Shown here: positions 1-6,830 of the stretch, one piece after another
Layout: every line of letters begins with the position of its first letter
Position numbering within the stretch: position 1 is the stretch's first letter
Origin: Rhodoferax sp. UBA5149
GTDB lineage: Bacteria > Pseudomonadota > Gammaproteobacteria > Burkholderiales > Burkholderiaceae_C
Reading direction: 5' to 3'
Length of the DNA stretch: 10,695 bases
NCBI RefSeq assembly: GCF_002413825.1
Contig: NZ_DHXT01000110.1
Coordinates: 1 to 10,695, forward strand
Made by a program: the position numbers and the translations under genes
The notes under the pieces: generated by a model
The model's database searches: none
The model's input: the letters and a program-made list of their open reading frames with translations, nothing else
Told to the model about the DNA's origin: nothing

Positions 1-272
1 TGCATCCCGACGTGCGCCAGGCCGCCGTGGTGGGCTGTCCTGACCCGAACCGTGGCGAGGCACTGCAGGCCTATGTGGTACTGAAGGCCGCAGCAGCAGA
101 GCGCGTAAGCCGCGGCAATGGCGTCGACCGCGCACGCGCGCAGGTCAAAATCATCGAGTGGTGTCTGCAGCACATGGCGCACTACAAGGTGCCGCGCACG
201 GTGGTGTTCCGCAACGAGCTGCCAGCGACTGCAACAGGCAAGTTGCTGCGGCGATTGCTGGTGGAATCCTAG
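1..272 (+). CDS. Acyl-CoA ligase (AMP-binding family), C-terminal fragment
   Basis: This is the C-terminal 90 or so residues of an AMP-forming acyl-CoA ligase; the rest lies left of the window. The frame is open from base 3 (reading H-P-D-V-R-Q-A-A-V-V-G) to a TAG stop at 270-272. Three features mark the mobile C-terminal domain of the family: the HPDV...AAVVG strand, the MAHYKVPR segment, and the ending PATATGKLLRRLL, whose lysine corresponds to the catalytic A10-motif lysine used in adenylation. It closely resembles the ends of the two complete ligases in this window. It differs in an insertion of roughly 15 residues, rich in Ala, Arg and Glu, after YVVLK, so it is a third related ligase and not an exact copy. 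It converges on the minus-strand ligase, with 42 bases between the two stop codons. Its substrate is unknown. Confidence 0.9.
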   Translation, partial: HPDVRQAAVVGCPDPNRGEALQAYVVLKAAAAERVSRGNGVDRARAQVKIIEWCLQHMAHYKVPRTVVFRNELPATATGKLLRRLLVES

Positions 273-290
273 GCCGCAACGACGGCGCAG

Positions 291-313
291 CTTGTGCCGG
301 CGTCCGGGGCAAG
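291..313. terminator. Hairpin between two convergent ligase genes, possible bidirectional terminator
   Basis: The sequence folds as CTTG-TG-CCGG, loop CGT, CCGG-GG-CAAG. Eight of ten stem positions are Watson-Crick pairs. A ninth can be a T/G wobble in the plus-strand transcript. It occupies most of the 42-base gap between the convergent stop codons at 270-272 and 317-315, where a shared terminator would be expected. No T-run follows it on either strand, so it is not a textbook intrinsic terminator. Confidence 0.4.
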
Positions 314-314
314 G

Positions 315-1931
315 TCAAACGGCTTCCTTCAACAACCTCCTCAATACTTTCCCCGTCCCCGTTGCCGGCAGTGCCTCCCTCAACTCTACCGAGCGCGGCA
401 CCTTGTAGTGCGACATGTTCTCGCGTGCCCACGCCATGAGCTGACCGATGTCGATGCGCCCCTTGACCTTGGGCACTATGAAGGCCTTGACCACCTCGCC
501 CTTGTCGGCGTCGGGAACACCGATCACCGCCACCTGGCCCACGTCGGGATGCAGGATCAAAATGGCCTCCACCTCTTCGGGGAACACACTGAAGCCGGAG
601 ACCTTGATCATTTCCTTCACACGGCCGATGAAGGTGACATAACCGTCCGCATCGACCTTGCCGATGTCGCCGGTGTGCACCCAGCCGTTTCGCAGCACCT
701 CGGCCGTGGCCTCGGGCTTGTTCCAGTAGCCCTTGAACACGCCTGGGCTGCGCAGGATGATTTCACCGCTCTGGCCCACCGGCACTTCCTCGCCACCGGG
801 AGCGATGATCTTCAGCTCCACGCCGCGCCCGGGTATGCCGTTGGTGCCCCAGCGCACGGCATCGCGCGGCATCAGCACGTCGTTGGTGTGTGTTTCGGAC
901 AGGCCGTAGCCGGCCTCGTACACCAGACAGTTGTTGGCGAAGCGGCTCCAGCGCTGGGCAAGCTCCTCGGTGAGCTTGATGCCAAAGCTGGTGGCTATCG
1001 TGGTGCGCAGGCTCGATCGGTCAAAACCCCCGCCCTCAGGCTCGTTCATGACCGCCACCAGCATCGGTGCCATGGCATACCACCATGTCACACGGTGGCG
1101 GTCGATGGCTTGCAGCACCGCGAGCGGGTCCATGCGGTTGAGCAAGACGATGGTCGAACCGGCGTAAGCGAGCATTGTCAAACCGCAGATCATCCCGGCG
1201 ATGTGGTACAGAGGCGCCACCGCCAGGACCACGTCGTCGCTGCGGCTGCGGAACATCTCCTCGCCGACCGCTGTCTTGTACAGCGCGTTGCGGTAGCTGA
1301 GCATCGCGCCCTTGGGCATGCCCGTGGTGCCCGATGTGTAGGTCATCAACGCCACATCGTCCATCGACAAGTCGGGTACCGAGGCTAACGACACTGCGCG
1401 GTGGATGACGTCCCAGAAGTCGATAGTCCCGGACGGAGTCTCTCTTCTTGCGGCCACCTCATCCGGCACGCGAACAGTGGGTTCGTCGGGCAGGAAGTCA
1501 CTGTAGCGCACGCTGAACACATGCGCCACGTTCACCCGCTCACGCACCGACTGAATGATGGGGACAAGGTGATCGGCGGCGACGATGGCCTTTGCCCCCA
1601 GGTCGCCCACTTGGTAGGCGAACTCGTGCGACTTGAACATGGGGCTGCACGGGCTCACGATGGCGCCCAGCTTCTGAATGCCAAAATGCGCGATCAGGTA
1701 CTGAGGGCAGTTCTGCATGAACAACGCTACACGGTCGCCGCGATCCACGCCGATCTGCCGCAGCGCCGCCGCAAACGCATCGCTGTACCGGTCGAGTTCT
1801 GCATAGCTGATCTCGCGACCGTACCACAGCACGGCGGTCTTGCCGCCTTGTTGGCGGGCATGCTGGCGCAGGTATTCGTGCAGCGGTTTTTCGCCCTGCA
1901 AGTAGTTGGGTTCGTTGTTGTCGGTGTTCAT
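315..1931 (-). CDS. Acyl-CoA ligase (AMP-forming), 538 aa
   Basis: This cytoplasmic enzyme would activate a carboxylic acid as its CoA thioester through an acyl-adenylate. Family motifs appear in order. The P-loop TYTSGTTGMPKG is near residues 197-208, YGLSE near 342-346, and TGD near 420-422. The hinge region GRVKEMIKVSGFSVFPEE is near 436-453. The C-terminal PATGTGKVLRR carries the catalytic lysine near 528. The length is normal for the family. The start is the ATG at 1931-1929, which overlaps the TGA of the upstream dehydrogenase (TGATG). A GTG at 1934-1932 would overlap it by four bases and add one residue. No clear Shine-Dalgarno sequence is visible, so translation is probably coupled to the upstream gene. 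It is last in the minus-strand operon. It is a clear paralogue of the ligase at 6906-8522, with the same length and near-identical blocks. Acid specificity cannot be read from the sequence. Confidence 0.93.
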   Translation of the reverse strand: MNTDNNEPNYLQGEKPLHEYLRQHARQQGGKTAVLWYGREISYAELDRYSDAFAAALRQIGVDRGDRVALFMQNCPQYLIAHFGIQKLGAIVSPCSPMFKSHEFAYQVGDLGAKAIVAADHLVPIIQSVRERVNVAHVFSVRYSDFLPDEPTVRVPDEVAARRETPSGTIDFWDVIHRAVSLASVPDLSMDDVALMTYTSGTTGMPKGAMLSYRNALYKTAVGEEMFRSRSDDVVLAVAPLYHIAGMICGLTMLAYAGSTIVLLNRMDPLAVLQAIDRHRVTWWYAMAPMLVAVMNEPEGGGFDRSSLRTTIATSFGIKLTEELAQRWSRFANNCLVYEAGYGLSETHTNDVLMPRDAVRWGTNGIPGRGVELKIIAPGGEEVPVGQSGEIILRSPGVFKGYWNKPEATAEVLRNGWVHTGDIGKVDADGYVTFIGRVKEMIKVSGFSVFPEEVEAILILHPDVGQVAVIGVPDADKGEVVKAFIVPKVKGRIDIGQLMAWARENMSHYKVPRSVELREALPATGTGKVLRRLLKEAV

Positions 1932-3130
1932 CACAATCCCAGCACGTGTTTAGCCATGATGTTCTTCTGGATCTCGGTGCTGCCGCCGTAGATCGTCATC
2001 GCACGTCGCCAGAAGTAGCTGGACGCGGGCGTCACTGAATGGTCCGGCCCAATCAACTCCGCCGTACCGGTGCCGAAAAGCAACTCCGGCTGATAGGGCT
2101 GCGCATCGGGACCGGTGGCTTCGAGAATAAGCTCCAGAACGCGTTGCGCGATCTCCGTGCCGCGGACCTTGATGAACGACGAAGCGCCCGCACCGGCCGG
2201 CACCCCGGCCTGGATATTCGACAGTAGCCGGAGTACACCGACTTCCAGGGTCTTGAACTGCGCCTCAACCGCACTCACCTTGGCCGAGAATAACGGATCG
2301 TCAATCAGTGGCCGGCTCTTGGACTTCGCCGTCGACGCGATGCGCCGCAGTTTAAGCAGTTCTTGCGTAATGAAGCGCAAATTGGCGTTTTCGACCCGCT
2401 CGTGCTCAAGAAGGAACTTCGCGTAGGTCCAGCCCTTGCCCTCCTCACCGATGCGATTGTGTTTTGGCACGCGCACGTTGGTAAAGAACACCGCGTTCAG
2501 TGAGTGGCTGCCGTCCATCATGCGGATCGGTTGCACCTCGATGCCGGGCGTCTTCATGTCTATCAGCAAAAAAGAGATGCCGCGCTGATTTCGTTCCTCG
2601 CGGCTGGTGCGCACCAGGCAGAAGATCCAGTCCGCCCAATGGGCATACGAGGTCCATATTTTTTGACCATTCACGAGGTAGTAATCACCATCGTCGTCGG
2701 CGCGGGTCGACAGTGCCGCGAGGTCGGATCCTGCGGCCGGCTCCGAGTAGCCTTGGCACCAGAACACCGAAGAATCTCGAATCTTCGGCAGATGCTCCGC
2801 CTTCTGCTCGGGCGTGCCGTAGGTGTAGATCACCGGGCCCACCATCGACGGGCCGAAGACCTGCAGTTCGGGGCAATTCATCTCGCCGGCGATGGTGTTG
2901 AAGATGTAGCTCTGCACGGCTGTCCAGGCATGACCGTCGTGCTCCCTGGGCCAGGCACCCGTGAACCAGCCGCGCTGTCCGAGAATCTGCTGCCAGCGCA
3001 TGTGGTCGTCACGCTCGATGTGGTGATCCAGGCGCACCTTCTTTTCGATATCCACCGGCAAATTTCCGGTGATGAACGCGCGCACTTCATGCGCGAACGC
3101 CTGCTCCTGCAGCGACAAGGTCAGTTCCAT
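1931..3130 (-). CDS. Acyl-CoA dehydrogenase, large-subunit type, 399 aa
   Basis: This FAD enzyme would introduce an alpha,beta double bond into an acyl-CoA and pass electrons to electron-transfer flavoprotein. The family signature CQGYSEPAAGSDLAAL lies near residues 125-140, and NGQKIWTSYAHWADW near 154-168. The C-terminal signature IYGGSTEIQKNIMAKHVLGL is at 380-399. Glycine occupies the place where medium-chain enzymes carry the catalytic glutamate (Y-E-G-T). A Glu in LLEHERV, near 242-244, is a candidate substitute base of the isovaleryl-CoA dehydrogenase type. The middle C-terminal region lacks the RxQFGxPI flavin-binding motif, which the neighbouring dehydrogenase has. This suggests it is one half of a heteromeric enzyme, like the proteins usually annotated as pimeloyl-CoA dehydrogenase large subunit. 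A good ribosome binding site (CAGGAAATCACC-ATG) sets the start at 3130-3128. The gene begins 24 bases after the small-subunit gene. Confidence 0.93.
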   Translation of the reverse strand: MELTLSLQEQAFAHEVRAFITGNLPVDIEKKVRLDHHIERDDHMRWQQILGQRGWFTGAWPREHDGHAWTAVQSYIFNTIAGEMNCPELQVFGPSMVGPVIYTYGTPEQKAEHLPKIRDSSVFWCQGYSEPAAGSDLAALSTRADDDGDYYLVNGQKIWTSYAHWADWIFCLVRTSREERNQRGISFLLIDMKTPGIEVQPIRMMDGSHSLNAVFFTNVRVPKHNRIGEEGKGWTYAKFLLEHERVENANLRFITQELLKLRRIASTAKSKSRPLIDDPLFSAKVSAVEAQFKTLEVGVLRLLSNIQAGVPAGAGASSFIKVRGTEIAQRVLELILEATGPDAQPYQPELLFGTGTAELIGPDHSVTPASSYFWRRAMTIYGGSTEIQKNIMAKHVLGL

Positions 3131-3154
3131 GGTGATTTCCTGTGTGGTCGCCGC

Positions 3155-4288
3155 TCAGGCCACCTGACCATGCCGCTGCAAATGCCAGCTCATGTCGCCG
3201 AAGCTCACGCCGATCATCGACAGCCGCTTGAAGTAGTGGCCCACCGCGAGTTCCTCGGTCACGCCCATCGCACCGTGCAACTGAACTGCCTCCTGGCCGA
3301 CCAGCCGAGCGGTGCGATCGATCTCGATTTTTGTGGCTGAAAGCGCCTTGCGCCGCTTGGCCGCATCGGGTTCGACCAGCATCAACGCGCCGTACAAGGC
3401 CATCGAGCGCGCTTCGTCGAGCGCAATGTACATGTCGACCATACGGTGCTGCAGCGCCTGATTGGTGCCGATGGGTCGGCCGAACTGTGATCGCGTCTTC
3501 AGGTAGTCGAGCGTCATGTCGACCAGCGCAGCCATCGCGCCGACCGCCTCGGACGCGACCGCAGCGATGGCTTGGTCGATAACCCGTTCGAGCGCGGCGA
3601 ACGCCTGGCCTTCCTCGCCCAGCACCTGCGATGCCGCGACGCTGACGCTCTGGAACGTCAGTTCAGCGGCGCGGTTGCCGTCGTGTGTGGCGTAGCGGCG
3701 CTGGCTCAGGCCGGCGGTGCCGGCCGGCACCAGCAGTGCTGTGAGTCCCTGCGGGTCGGCGGATTCGCCCGATGTGCGAACGATGACGACAAAGGCATCG
3801 GCCACGCCCCCACCGTAGACGAGTGTCTTCTTGCCATCGATCAAGTAGCGGTCACCCGTTTTCGTGGCGCGTGTGGCGCAGAAAGCGAGCTCGTAGCGTG
3901 CGTCTGCTTCGGCATAGGCCAGCGCCAGTTTCCGCTCACCCGCCATCATCGGCTGCAGCCACTCGGCCTTTTGTCCCTTGCCGCCCAGTGCGCTCAACAT
4001 GCCGCCGGCAAGCACCACGTTGGCCAGGTAAGGTTCCAGCAGCAACCCACGGCCGACGCCCTCCATCACGATACCTGTGTCGGTGGCGTCGCCGCCAATG
4101 CCGCCGTCTTCCTCGCGGAACGGCACGGCAAGCCAGCCGAAATCGGCGTAGCGCTGCCAGCAGCGTTCATCGTGGCCCGCCTCGCTCGCGGCGAGCTGGC
4201 GGCGGCGCGTGAAGCCGTATTCCTCGCGCACGAAGCGCTCCACGCTTTCGCGAAGCTGCATCTGTTCGGTCGAATATTGAAGATCCAT
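3155..4288 (-). CDS. Acyl-CoA dehydrogenase, small-subunit type, 377 aa
   Basis: This second acyl-CoA dehydrogenase homologue is shorter and more divergent than its partner. The N-terminal helical domain starts MDLQYSTEQMQLRESVERFV. The C-terminal domain has TRSQFGRPIGTNQALQHRM near residues 265-283 (FAD contacts) and AVQLHGAMGVTEELAVGHYFKRL near 334-355. It ends in SFGDMSWHLQRHG without the Y-x-G-T-x-E catalytic and flavin loop. The middle beta domain is recognisable (LALAYAEADARYE near 121-133) but lacks the canonical S-E-x-x-x-G-S-D motif seen in its partner. The start is taken at 4288-4286, not at an in-frame ATG 16 codons upstream (4336), because AAGGA sits eight bases before it and the family-like sequence begins there. 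It is inferred to pair with the downstream large subunit in an alpha2-beta2 complex. Such proteins are often called pimeloyl-CoA dehydrogenase small subunit, but the substrate here is unproven. Confidence 0.9.
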   Translation of the reverse strand: MDLQYSTEQMQLRESVERFVREEYGFTRRRQLAASEAGHDERCWQRYADFGWLAVPFREEDGGIGGDATDTGIVMEGVGRGLLLEPYLANVVLAGGMLSALGGKGQKAEWLQPMMAGERKLALAYAEADARYELAFCATRATKTGDRYLIDGKKTLVYGGGVADAFVVIVRTSGESADPQGLTALLVPAGTAGLSQRRYATHDGNRAAELTFQSVSVAASQVLGEEGQAFAALERVIDQAIAAVASEAVGAMAALVDMTLDYLKTRSQFGRPIGTNQALQHRMVDMYIALDEARSMALYGALMLVEPDAAKRRKALSATKIEIDRTARLVGQEAVQLHGAMGVTEELAVGHYFKRLSMIGVSFGDMSWHLQRHGQVA

Positions 4289-4299
4289 ACAAAATGTCC

Positions 4300-4542
4300 T
4301 TAAACGGTTCTTGAAAAAATGGATGGTGTGCGGCATCTACACCGCAAGATAGCGTTGCTACACCTGCGGGTTGCGATCGAACGTCTCCCAGTCGCGCTGG
4401 GCGACATGCGGCCGGGCACGGCGCCACCATCATCGCCTTCAACTTGGGTAGGAGGGGCGCGGTAGCCAGCGCCATAGCCGAGGGCGACCGCACCCTCGCC
4501 AGCGGTGCCGCCTTTGAGAATAGAACCTCGGGTAAAGGTCAT
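4300..4542 (-). pseudogene. Short ORF with good RBS, probably a frameshifted gene remnant
   Basis: An ATG at 4542-4540 is preceded by AGGAG at six bases spacing (CTCAGGAGACACGAC-ATG). It opens an 80-residue frame beginning MTFTRGSILKGGTAG. The reading becomes arginine-rich and low-complexity after about residue 45, as expected of a wrong frame. In another minus-strand frame the same DNA encodes RARPHVAQRDWETFDRNPQV followed by TAG at about 4360-4358, which looks like a genuine protein C-terminus. The simplest reading is an N-terminal and a C-terminal piece of one former gene, joined by an internal deletion or frameshift. I do not recognise the family. The alternative is a real 80-residue leader ORF, because its TAA at 4302-4300 overlaps the AAGGA ribosome binding site of the dehydrogenase and would couple translation. 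Confidence 0.4.
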
Positions 4543-4589
4543 GTCGTGTCTCCTGAGTCTGCAAGCGGCGGGGGCGATCACGTGAGTCG

Positions 4590-4640
4590 GTAAACTAAAT
4601 AAATGAAAAATTAGTTATTTGTTATAACATATTTAAAATC
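4590..4640 (-). promoter_or_regulatory. A/T-rich promoter or operator candidate for the dehydrogenase-ligase operon
   Basis: This block is almost entirely A and T, unlike anything nearby, and lies 50-100 bases upstream of the first minus-strand start codon of the operon. It contains a perfect inverted repeat AACTAA (4593-4598) / TTAGTT (4611-4616) with a 12-base spacer, and the palindrome GTTATAAC (4621-4628). A single best -35/-10 pair could not be chosen. The palindrome seen upstream of the TetR gene does not recur here, so this operon may be under different control. Confidence 0.4.
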
Positions 4641-4751
4641 ATGGACCCGGTTTTACTTGTTGTCATCCGCACAAACCCGAATCTGCGGAAAATCGTTTAA
4701 CGGAGTTGGTCCGACGGCAGGTCAACGCGCGGAGCAGCGCAACATCCGCCC

Positions 4752-4797
4752 GCGCAGCGCGGACTGCCCAGCGAAGCCGAGTGCGAGCGCGCTGCGC
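4752..4797. repeat. Perfect 10-base GC-rich inverted repeat
   Basis: GCGCAGCGCG at 4752-4761 is the exact reverse complement of CGCGCTGCGC at 4788-4797, with a 26-base loop. It lies 27 bases past the stop of the binding-protein gene in the transcription direction. It could therefore protect the 3' end of that mRNA or help stop transcription. No T-run follows, so an intrinsic terminator is doubtful. A smaller inverted repeat, GCGGA (4729-4733) / TCCGC (4745-4749), sits beside it. A dispersed intergenic repeat element is an alternative. Confidence 0.55.
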
Positions 4798-4824
4798 CAG
4801 GTGGCAATGTCGCTTTGCCCGGCT

Positions 4825-6069
4825 TTACAGCGGCCGTACCATCTTGCATTCCGTGCCCTGCGCCAACTCGTTGCCGGAGTAGACGGCATCGGTGCGAAAG
4901 CCATAGTTGGTGCCTTCCCAGCCGACCTTCACGGTCTTGCCGTCCACGGGGGCGATGGTGTTAACCACTTGGGGCAGCAGCAGCTGATGGTCTTCGCCAC
5001 GCATGCGCACCGGGCCCACCACCGAGTCAAAGGTCAGGTCCTCCATGGCACTGGCGATCTTGTGGGTGTCCAGCGACTGCGCCTTGTTGATGGCCGCTGC
5101 CAGAAAAAGCGGTGTGAACTCGATGCGCGGTGCCAGGAAGTCTTTACCGGTTTTGGTCTTGTAGGCTTTGGCCAGCGCTTCAACTTTGGGTACGCCGGCC
5201 TCGCCTGGATGCCACTCGGCGACCCAGGTGAGCTGGCCGATCTTGGACTGAGACACCGCCAGTACCGTTCCGGGCATGGCGCCCGCGCTGTGGTTGAAAT
5301 AGCGGTAGTTGGCACCGGCGTCGCCTGCCGCCTTGAGCAGCAGCGTCATGTCGTTGCCCCAGTTGCCGGTAATGATCGTGTCCGCGCCAGTGGCCTTGAT
5401 CTTCGAGATATAGGGCGAGAAATCCTTGACCCGGCCAATGGCATGAAAATCCTGACCGACAAACTTCACGTCCGGGCGTGCCAGCCCCACCATTTCCTGG
5501 CCGTAGCGGGCCCACTGCCGACCATGGGCATAGTCCTGATTGAGCAGATAGACGTTTTTGATGTCGGGCTGCTTCTTGATGTAGTTGGCCAGCGACTTCA
5601 TCTTCATCGCGGTATTGGCTTCCAACTGGAAGTGCCAGAAGTTGCAGCGTTTGCCCGTCAGGTCGGGGTCAATCGATGAGTGGTTCAGCACGATGACGGC
5701 CTTGTCGGGGTTGCGCTCGTTGTACTTGGAGGCGGCGTCCACCAGTGCCGCCACCACGGAGGAGCCCGAGCCACCGGTGACGATGACGCGCGCGCCCTGG
5801 TCAATGGCCGCCTGCAGCGCATTCTGGCTTTCCTGCGCGGAGAGCTTGCTGTCGAACTTCAACAACTCCAGCTTCACGCCCTTGAGCACGCCGCCCTTGG
5901 CGTTGACTTCGCCGACACCATACTGCACGTGGCTCAGCATCAACTCCCCCACATTGGCGAACGGGCCACTCAAGGGGTCGATATAGGCGATCTTGAAAGT
6001 TTGCTGGGCGTGGGCCGACCCGGCGAACAGGCCGACGGCCAAGGCAACAGGGGTGATCAGGTGTTTCAT
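4825..6069 (-). CDS. Periplasmic substrate-binding protein of a Liv-type ABC transporter, 414 aa
   Basis: This protein would capture a small organic solute in the periplasm and deliver it to an ABC importer of the branched-chain amino acid (HAAT/Liv) family. Related proteins also bind aromatic and other carboxylic acids. A signal peptide is clear: MKHLITPVALAVGLFAGSAHA followed by QQTFK, with cleavage expected after AHA at residue 21. The mature part starts with the type I binding fold (FKIAYIDPLSGPFANVG). Further on are VIVTGGSGSSVVAALVDAA and VYLLNQDYAHGRQWARYG, typical of the family. The start at 6069-6067 is preferred over an ATG 14 codons upstream because of AAAGGAAAA just before it and the signal peptide. 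No permease or ATPase gene lies in the window, so it is an orphan component here. It lies 81 bases downstream of the TetR gene on the same strand and may be co-transcribed with it. The ligand is unknown, and uptake of the acid degraded by neighbouring enzymes is inferred. Confidence 0.9.
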   Translation of the reverse strand: MKHLITPVALAVGLFAGSAHAQQTFKIAYIDPLSGPFANVGELMLSHVQYGVGEVNAKGGVLKGVKLELLKFDSKLSAQESQNALQAAIDQGARVIVTGGSGSSVVAALVDAASKYNERNPDKAVIVLNHSSIDPDLTGKRCNFWHFQLEANTAMKMKSLANYIKKQPDIKNVYLLNQDYAHGRQWARYGQEMVGLARPDVKFVGQDFHAIGRVKDFSPYISKIKATGADTIITGNWGNDMTLLLKAAGDAGANYRYFNHSAGAMPGTVLAVSQSKIGQLTWVAEWHPGEAGVPKVEALAKAYKTKTGKDFLAPRIEFTPLFLAAAINKAQSLDTHKIASAMEDLTFDSVVGPVRMRGEDHQLLLPQVVNTIAPVDGKTVKVGWEGTNYGFRTDAVYSGNELAQGTECKMVRPL

Positions 6070-6150
6070 GAGATTTTCCTTTGGGTTGGGACGTGGTGGG
6101 GAGGCTTGCAAGGGGTGGATGGAGACCGTGGATGAAAGAGCGTCAAGGGT

Positions 6151-6792
6151 TCAGGCGGGCGGGCATTCACGCAGGCCGATGACGCGCCACGCCAGCTTGG
6201 AGAGCTCGCGCACCATGTCGTCGGGAGCCAGGCGGCCGTCGGGCCGGTACCAGTTGTAGAGAAAACCCGGAATGCTGCACGCTGCCAGTGCGGTGATCCG
6301 GGTCTCGGAAAAGTCGAGCATGCCGTCGCGTCGACCCTGCTCCAGCAGCGGGCACAGGCGGTCATAGAAATGATTGGCCAGCTTCTTTTGGGCGGCAAGG
6401 TACTCAGGGCGGTAGACCTGCGGTTCGCGGTAGGGGAAAAACGCCGCAGGCTGGTGGGCGATGGTGGCGCGGATCAGGCGCTCAAGACCCTCGGTGACCT
6501 TCACGACGGCGGGCCGCATGTCATTCGCGGAAAAGTCCATCGTGGTGAAGCACTCGACGGCCGGGCGCCAGGAGAGGGTCTCAAAAATCTCCTGCTTATT
6601 GTGAAAGTAGTAATACACAAACGGCTTGCTGACGCCCAGCTCCCGCACGATCTGCTCCAGCGTGGTATTGGTGTAACCCTGGGCGGCAAACAGGCGTTCG
6701 GCCACCTTCAGGATGCGCTCGCGCTTTTCGTCCGTTCCGGGTGTGATGCTCTTCTGCCGGCTGGCGCGTGCCTGGGAATGGGATACGGTCAT
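6151..6792 (-). CDS. TetR-family transcriptional regulator, 213 aa
   Basis: This is a one-component repressor-type regulator with an N-terminal DNA-binding domain and a C-terminal ligand-binding and dimerisation domain. The TetR helix-turn-helix spans roughly residues 24-71 (RERILKVAERLFAAQGYTNT, then LEQIVRELGVSKPFVYYYFHNKQEIFE), with the recognition helix near 54-62. A basic extension of about 20 residues precedes it. The effector domain is not diagnostic, but such proteins beside acyl-CoA genes commonly respond to acyl-CoA thioesters or their acids. The gene is divergent from the ligase-carboxylase operon. The palindrome in the shared 113-base promoter region starts 23 bases from its start codon, strongly suggesting autoregulation plus control of the divergent operon. 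AGGTGAC about ten bases upstream may serve as a ribosome binding site. Confidence 0.93.
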   Translation of the reverse strand: MTVSHSQARASRQKSITPGTDEKRERILKVAERLFAAQGYTNTTLEQIVRELGVSKPFVYYYFHNKQEIFETLSWRPAVECFTTMDFSANDMRPAVVKVTEGLERLIRATIAHQPAAFFPYREPQVYRPEYLAAQKKLANHFYDRLCPLLEQGRRDGMLDFSETRITALAACSIPGFLYNWYRPDGRLAPDDMVRELSKLAWRVIGLRECPPA

Positions 6793-6799
6793 GAATTGA

Positions 6800-6830
6800 T
6801 TGTCACCTGTGTACTACCAGTCAGTAGAAT
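6800..6830 (+). promoter_or_regulatory. Candidate promoter for the ligase-carboxylase operon
   Basis: TTGTCA (6800-6805) and TAGAAT (6825-6830) each match the sigma-70 consensus at five of six positions. The spacer is 19 bases, longer than ideal. TATATT at 6848-6853 is an alternative -10 element. The -10 lies within the operator palindrome. Confidence 0.35.

Larger units (their letters stand above)
4543..4824. other. Intergenic region between the dehydrogenase operon and the binding-protein gene
   Basis: No convincing gene is visible here on either strand. The part nearest the dehydrogenase operon (about 4590-4640) is strongly A/T-rich against a GC-rich background and probably holds the operon promoter. 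The middle part (about 4641-4720) is of mixed composition with nothing recognisable. The part near the binding-protein stop codon (about 4721-4820) is GC-rich and dominated by inverted repeats. Confidence 0.6.

Noticed and set aside
294..1388. Long plus-strand open frame (364 codons) across the ligase gene
   Set aside because: It lies antisense to a complete, motif-rich acyl-CoA ligase. The translation is rich in His, Gly and Ala with no family motif, as expected of a GC-rich shadow frame.
2504..4303. Plus-strand open frames (2504-3340 and 3572-4303) across the dehydrogenase genes
   Set aside because: Both oppose well-conserved dehydrogenase coding sequence and show no domain, ribosome binding site or operon context.
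4289..4336. ATG 16 codons upstream as the start of the small dehydrogenase
   Set aside because: The ATG at 4288 has AAGGA at proper spacing, and the family-like sequence begins there. The upstream residues (HTIHFFKNRLRTF) look untranslated.
4657..5679. Plus-strand open frame of 340 codons running into the binding-protein gene
   Set aside because: Most of it is antisense to the binding protein, which has a signal peptide and family motifs. Its first part covers the inverted-repeat region and shows no protein-like sequence.
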